The position numbers and the translations under genes were made by a program. Below are positions 61,149-64,000 of a stretch of 64,000 nt of DNA, in pieces. The stretch is from NCBI RefSeq assembly GCF_014653945.1, contig NZ_BNAU01000002.1, positions 62,001-126,000 of the forward strand, given 5' to 3'. How positions within the stretch are numbered: the first letter of the stretch is position 1; each line of letters opens with the position of its first letter. The DNA comes from Amycolatopsis deserti. Its GTDB lineage: Bacteria; Actinomycetota; Actinomycetes; Mycobacteriales; Pseudonocardiaceae. A model generated the notes under the pieces. It ran no database searches. It was given only the letters and a program-made list of their open reading frames with translations, and had not been told where the DNA came from.

Positions 61149-62015
61149 GTGTTCCGACACACGAAACTGCTGCAGTTCGAGGCGAAGCCGGAGCGTCCGG
61201 ACCCCTATTACGCGCGGAAGCTGCAGGAGCTGATCGGTGGCGCCTACGGTGAGATGACGGTGACGATGCAGTACCTGTTCCAGGGCTGGAACTGTCGCAT
61301 CGAGGGCAAGTACAAGGACCTGATCATGGACACCGCGACCGAGGAGATCGGTCACGTGGAAATGCTGGCCACCATGGTCGCCCGCCTGCTCGAAGGCGCC
61401 CCGGCCACCGCCACCGCCGAAGCCGCCAAGGACCCGGTGATGGCGGCCGTGCTGGGCGGGATGGATCCCCAGCAGGCCATCGTCGCCGGTGGCGGGGCGC
61501 TGCCGGCCGATTCCAACGGCACGCCGTGGAACGGCAAATACATCGTCGCCTCGGGCAACCTGCTGGCCGATTTCCGGGCCAACGCCGCCGCCGAGGCGCA
61601 GGGCCGGTTGCAGACCGCGCGGCTGTACAACATGACCGACGATCCGGGCGTGAAGGAGATGCTGAAGTTCAACCTGGCCCGTGACACCGTGCACCAGAAG
61701 CAGTGGCTGCGCGCCATCGAAGAACTCCAAGCCGACGGCCTGGAAACCGACATCGCCCCCAGCGCCCTGCTCGACGAGGAGGACCAGACCCACAACAACA
61801 CCATCTGGCACCTCTCCGACGGCCCCGACGGCAACAAAGGCTCCTGGTCCACCGGCGAAGACCGCATCGACTACCTCATGGACCCCAAACCCCTCGGCGG
61901 CCCCGGCAGCGCCCCCAAACCCGACCCGGAGCTCTACGCCACCTACTCGCCCACGCAGGACGCGATGGGCACGGTCAAGGGCAAGGCCCAGTCCGCGGTG
62001 AACAAGCTGACCTGA
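61149..62015 (+). CDS. Manganese catalase
   Basis: A 288-residue dimanganese catalase that dismutates hydrogen peroxide. The ferritin-like bundle holds metal ligands Glu in LQFEAK, TEEIGHVEM (Glu and His), AAEAQGRL and His in RDTVHQKQW. The C-terminal tail (PKPDPELYATYSPTQDAM) is typical of the group. GTG 61149 is used, with AAGGAG upstream; the ATG opening at 61023 lies in the operator region. Divergent from the cysteine-rich MarR. Together with TerC and the manganese riboswitch earlier, manganese use is a recurring theme. Confidence 0.95.
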   Translation: MFRHTKLLQFEAKPERPDPYYARKLQELIGGAYGEMTVTMQYLFQGWNCRIEGKYKDLIMDTATEEIGHVEMLATMVARLLEGAPATATAEAAKDPVMAAVLGGMDPQQAIVAGGGALPADSNGTPWNGKYIVASGNLLADFRANAAAEAQGRLQTARLYNMTDDPGVKEMLKFNLARDTVHQKQWLRAIEELQADGLETDIAPSALLDEEDQTHNNTIWHLSDGPDGNKGSWSTGEDRIDYLMDPKPLGGPGSAPKPDPELYATYSPTQDAMGTVKGKAQSAVNKLT

Positions 62016-62025
62016 CCGGAAGTGA

Positions 62026-62061
62026 AGAGCCCCCTCGGGAACCGGATCCCGAGGGGACTCT
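62026..62061. terminator. Bidirectional hairpin terminator
   Basis: Arms AGAGCCCCCTCGGGA and TCCCGAGGGGACTCT pair at 14 of 15 positions with a 6-nt loop. It lies between the catalase stop and the convergent GT4 gene stop. Confidence 0.85.
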
Positions 62062-62077
62062 CCGCTCGCTTCTTACG

Positions 62078-63313
62078 TCAGACCGGGCTGGCCGCGGCGT
62101 CCGCGGGCAGCACCGCGCCCGCCGGGGCCTTGTCCCCCAGCGCCTTCTCGTAGATGCGCAGCACGTCGATCGCGATGCGGTCCCACGAGTACCGCGACCG
62201 CGCCCGGTCGCAGCCGGCGATCCCGTACGCCTCGCGCTGCGCGGGGTCGCCCAGCAGCCGCCGCAGCGTCGCGGCCAGCGCCTCCGGCCGCTTCGGTGGC
62301 ACCAGCTCACCGGTCACGCCGTCCACCACGGTGTCGATCAGCCCGCCGACCGCGGCCGCCACCACCGGGACCCCGCAGGCCATCGCCTCCAGCGGCACGA
62401 TGCCGAACGGCTCGTACCACGGCGTGCACACGACCAGGTCCGCCGACCGCAGCAGCGACGGCATCTCGTCGCGGGTCACCTGGCCCAGCAGCCGCACCCG
62501 GTCCGCGACGCCGAGCCGCTGCGCCAGTTCCATCAGGCGCTTGGCCTCCGGGTCGTCGGCGAGCCGCCCGCGCTCGGGGCCCCCGGCGATCACCAGCTCG
62601 GCACCGGGCACCGCGGGCAGCGCGGCGATCGCCGTCGCGAACCCCTTGCGCGGCACCAGCCGGCCGACGCTGACGATCCGGTGCAGGTTGCCGCGCGGGG
62701 CGACCGGGCCGTCCGGGGTGAAGCGCTCCAGGTCCACCCCGCACGGGGCGACCGACATGCGCGAACGCGGCAGGCCCATCCGGGCCAGCTCGAAGACCTC
62801 GTCGGAGCAGGTCGCGGCGACGCGGGCGGCGTTCTTGCCGATCAGCCGCTCCAGCTGCACCCGCTCGGGCGGGCTGGTGTCCGCCGTGCCCTGGTACCGC
62901 TTCTTCACCACCCCCAGCGCGTGAAAGGTCTGGACCACCGGGACGTCGGCGCCGCGGGTGGCGAGCAGCGACGCCAGACCGGACATCCAGAAGTGCGCGT
63001 GCACCACGTCCGGGGTGTCGCGTTGCCACGCCTTCGCCAGGTAGCGCCCGAACTCGGTCATGTGCGGCAGCAGTTCGTCCTTGGGCAGGTGCCGCGCCGG
63101 GCCGGCCGGCACGTGCACCACCCGGTAGCCCGCGGGGGCCCGGACCTGCTCGGGCTGGTCCCCGTCGTCGCGCCGGGTGTAGACGGTGACGTCGTGGCCC
63201 TGGCGGCACAACGCCGCGGACAGCTCCGCCACGTGCAGGTTCTGCCCGCCCGCGTCCACCTCGCCCAGGACGGCCAGTGGGTTGGCGTGCTCCGACACCA
63301 TCGAGATCTTCAT
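62078..63313 (-). CDS. GT4-family glycosyltransferase (D-inositol-3-phosphate glycosyltransferase-like)
   Basis: A 411-residue GT-B enzyme. The N-terminal [27 protein letters not shown] is typical of the MshA/sucrose-synthase-like group, and the donor site has [25 protein letters not shown], the E(x7)E motif of retaining GT4 enzymes. It probably adds a sugar to a small glycan or lipid acceptor. The ATG overlaps the stop of the next GT4 gene (ATGA), so the two act in one operon. The exact reaction is not assigned. Confidence 0.93.
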   Translation of the reverse strand: MKISMVSEHANPLAVLGEVDAGGQNLHVAELSAALCRQGHDVTVYTRRDDGDQPEQVRAPAGYRVVHVPAGPARHLPKDELLPHMTEFGRYLAKAWQRDTPDVVHAHFWMSGLASLLATRGADVPVVQTFHALGVVKKRYQGTADTSPPERVQLERLIGKNAARVAATCSDEVFELARMGLPRSRMSVAPCGVDLERFTPDGPVAPRGNLHRIVSVGRLVPRKGFATAIAALPAVPGAELVIAGGPERGRLADDPEAKRLMELAQRLGVADRVRLLGQVTRDEMPSLLRSADLVVCTPWYEPFGIVPLEAMACGVPVVAAAVGGLIDTVVDGVTGELVPPKRPEALAATLRRLLGDPAQREAYGIAGCDRARSRYSWDRIAIDVLRIYEKALGDKAPAGAVLPADAAASPV

Positions 63314-64000
63314 GCGCTACCTCCACTCGTCACCCGGCCGAGCTGGACCTCCCAGTTGCGCAGGAAGGCGTCCAGGCCGTAGCTGGCCAGCGCGTGCTCG
63401 CGCGCTTGCTTGCCCATCCGGTGCGCCAGTTCCGGGTCCGCCATGAGCTCGGCGGCCGCACGCACCAGTTCGTTCACATCCGCCGAGACGACACCCGCCT
63501 CCGGCGGCACCGCCCGGGACGCCTCGGTGCTGGCCACCGCCAGCACCGGCATCCCCAGGTGCATCGCCTCGATCAGCGACAGGCCCAGCGACGTCCAGCG
63601 CGGCGTGTGCAGGTACACCCGGCACCGCGCCAGCCCCGCGTGCAGGGCGTCCTGCCCGAGATCACCCCGCGTGCGCAGGCGCTCCCCCAGGCCGAAGTGC
63701 TCCTCGAGCTTCTCCACGCCGATGCCCCACACGTCCAGCGGCGCGACCTCGGCGAAGGCCGGCAGCAGGTCGGTGCCGACCGCCCGGCCCCGCCGCACCG
63801 GCTCGTTCATCACCAGGCCGATCGAGGCCTCCTCGCCGGTGTAGCGCTCGCCCGGGTCGACCACGCCGTGCTCGATGACCGTGGCCGGCGCCCGGCCGGA
63901 GTCCCAGATCAGGTGGTTGAAGTGGGTGACGTGCACCAGCGGGATCTCGTCCTGGTCGGCCAGCGGGTGCCGCGTGCGCGGCACGTCGCCGGTCGGGGTG
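63310..64000 (-). CDS. GT4-family glycosyltransferase, C-terminal part (cut by window edge)
   Basis: The frame is open from the window edge, with a codon run through [21 protein letters not shown], so the GTG at 63984 is internal and the start lies beyond 64000. The visible 229 residues hold [37 protein letters not shown], the donor region [31 protein letters not shown], and a C-terminal helix. This is the C-terminal half of a GT-B retaining enzyme. Coupled to the other GT4 gene by ATGA. Confidence 0.88.
   Translation of the reverse strand, partial: TPTGDVPRTRHPLADQDEIPLVHVTHFNHLIWDSGRAPATVIEHGVVDPGERYTGEEASIGLVMNEPVRRGRAVGTDLLPAFAEVAPLDVWGIGVEKLEEHFGLGERLRTRGDLGQDALHAGLARCRVYLHTPRWTSLGLSLIEAMHLGMPVLAVASTEASRAVPPEAGVVSADVNELVRAAAELMADPELAHRMGKQAREHALASYGLDAFLRNWEVQLGRVTSGGSA

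Overview
The window is very GC-rich with GTG/TTG starts, tightly overlapping genes and many GC-rich hairpin terminators. The gene content (UvrB, a CoaE-GrpB fusion, LytR-CpsA-Psr protein, MshA-like glycosyltransferases, streptogrisin-type protease, family 2B encapsulins, holin-X/DUF3618/DUF3140 set) points to a filamentous actinomycete, most likely Pseudonocardiaceae such as Amycolatopsis. The genus is inferred from gene content only. No rRNA, tRNA, CRISPR array, prophage or intact insertion sequence is visible.

Layout. 0-1.8 kb: start of a sugar ABC transporter operon with a LacI-type operator. 1.9-3.2 kb: RES-domain toxin-antitoxin pair. 3.2-6.3 kb: TerC manganese exporter and an S9 peptidase behind a yybP-ykoY manganese riboswitch that appears to work by freeing the ribosome binding site. 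6.4-11.4 kb: an unusual extracellular hydrolase fused to an ABC ATPase, its permease, a crotonase and a VOC protein. 11.4-22 kb: repeats, uvrB, PucR regulator, DUF402 protein, drug-type ABC exporter, two-component system, DUF4097 protein, coaE. 22-34 kb: secreted protease, LCP protein, LuxR-type ATPase regulator, hydrolases, GntR and TetR regulators, the TetR gene facing a methyltransferase across a double operator, an IS481 transposase scar and a membrane/secreted protein pair.

35.4-41.8 kb is the most distinctive region: two family 2B encapsulin shell genes with cyclic-nucleotide-binding-like insertions, followed by a polyprenyl diphosphate synthase and extra IspH and IspG. The five genes share one strand. 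Enc2/prenyl synthase and IspH/IspG overlap by 4 nt, while a 39-nt and a 137-nt gap separate the other members. Together they suggest a protein nanocompartment tied to the last two MEP-pathway steps and prenyl-chain synthesis.

41.8-48.4 kb: flavoprotein, a small envelope-stress gene set, ctaD, a nucleotidyltransferase/BON/phosphoesterase operon, and anti-sigma/anti-anti-sigma type genes. 48.3-59.1 kb: a nine-gene, mostly overlapping operon for a heptose-containing, probably carbamoylated surface glycan (GmhA, HldE-like, GmhB fused to a GT2 enzyme, two GT9 heptosyltransferase-like proteins, carbamoyltransferase, Ugd, UXS-like decarboxylase, SDR), with a PhzF-family gene downstream. 59.2-64 kb: EamA transporter, a tandem duplication, a cysteine-rich MarR regulator divergent from a manganese catalase, and two GT4 glycosyltransferases, the last cut by the window edge.
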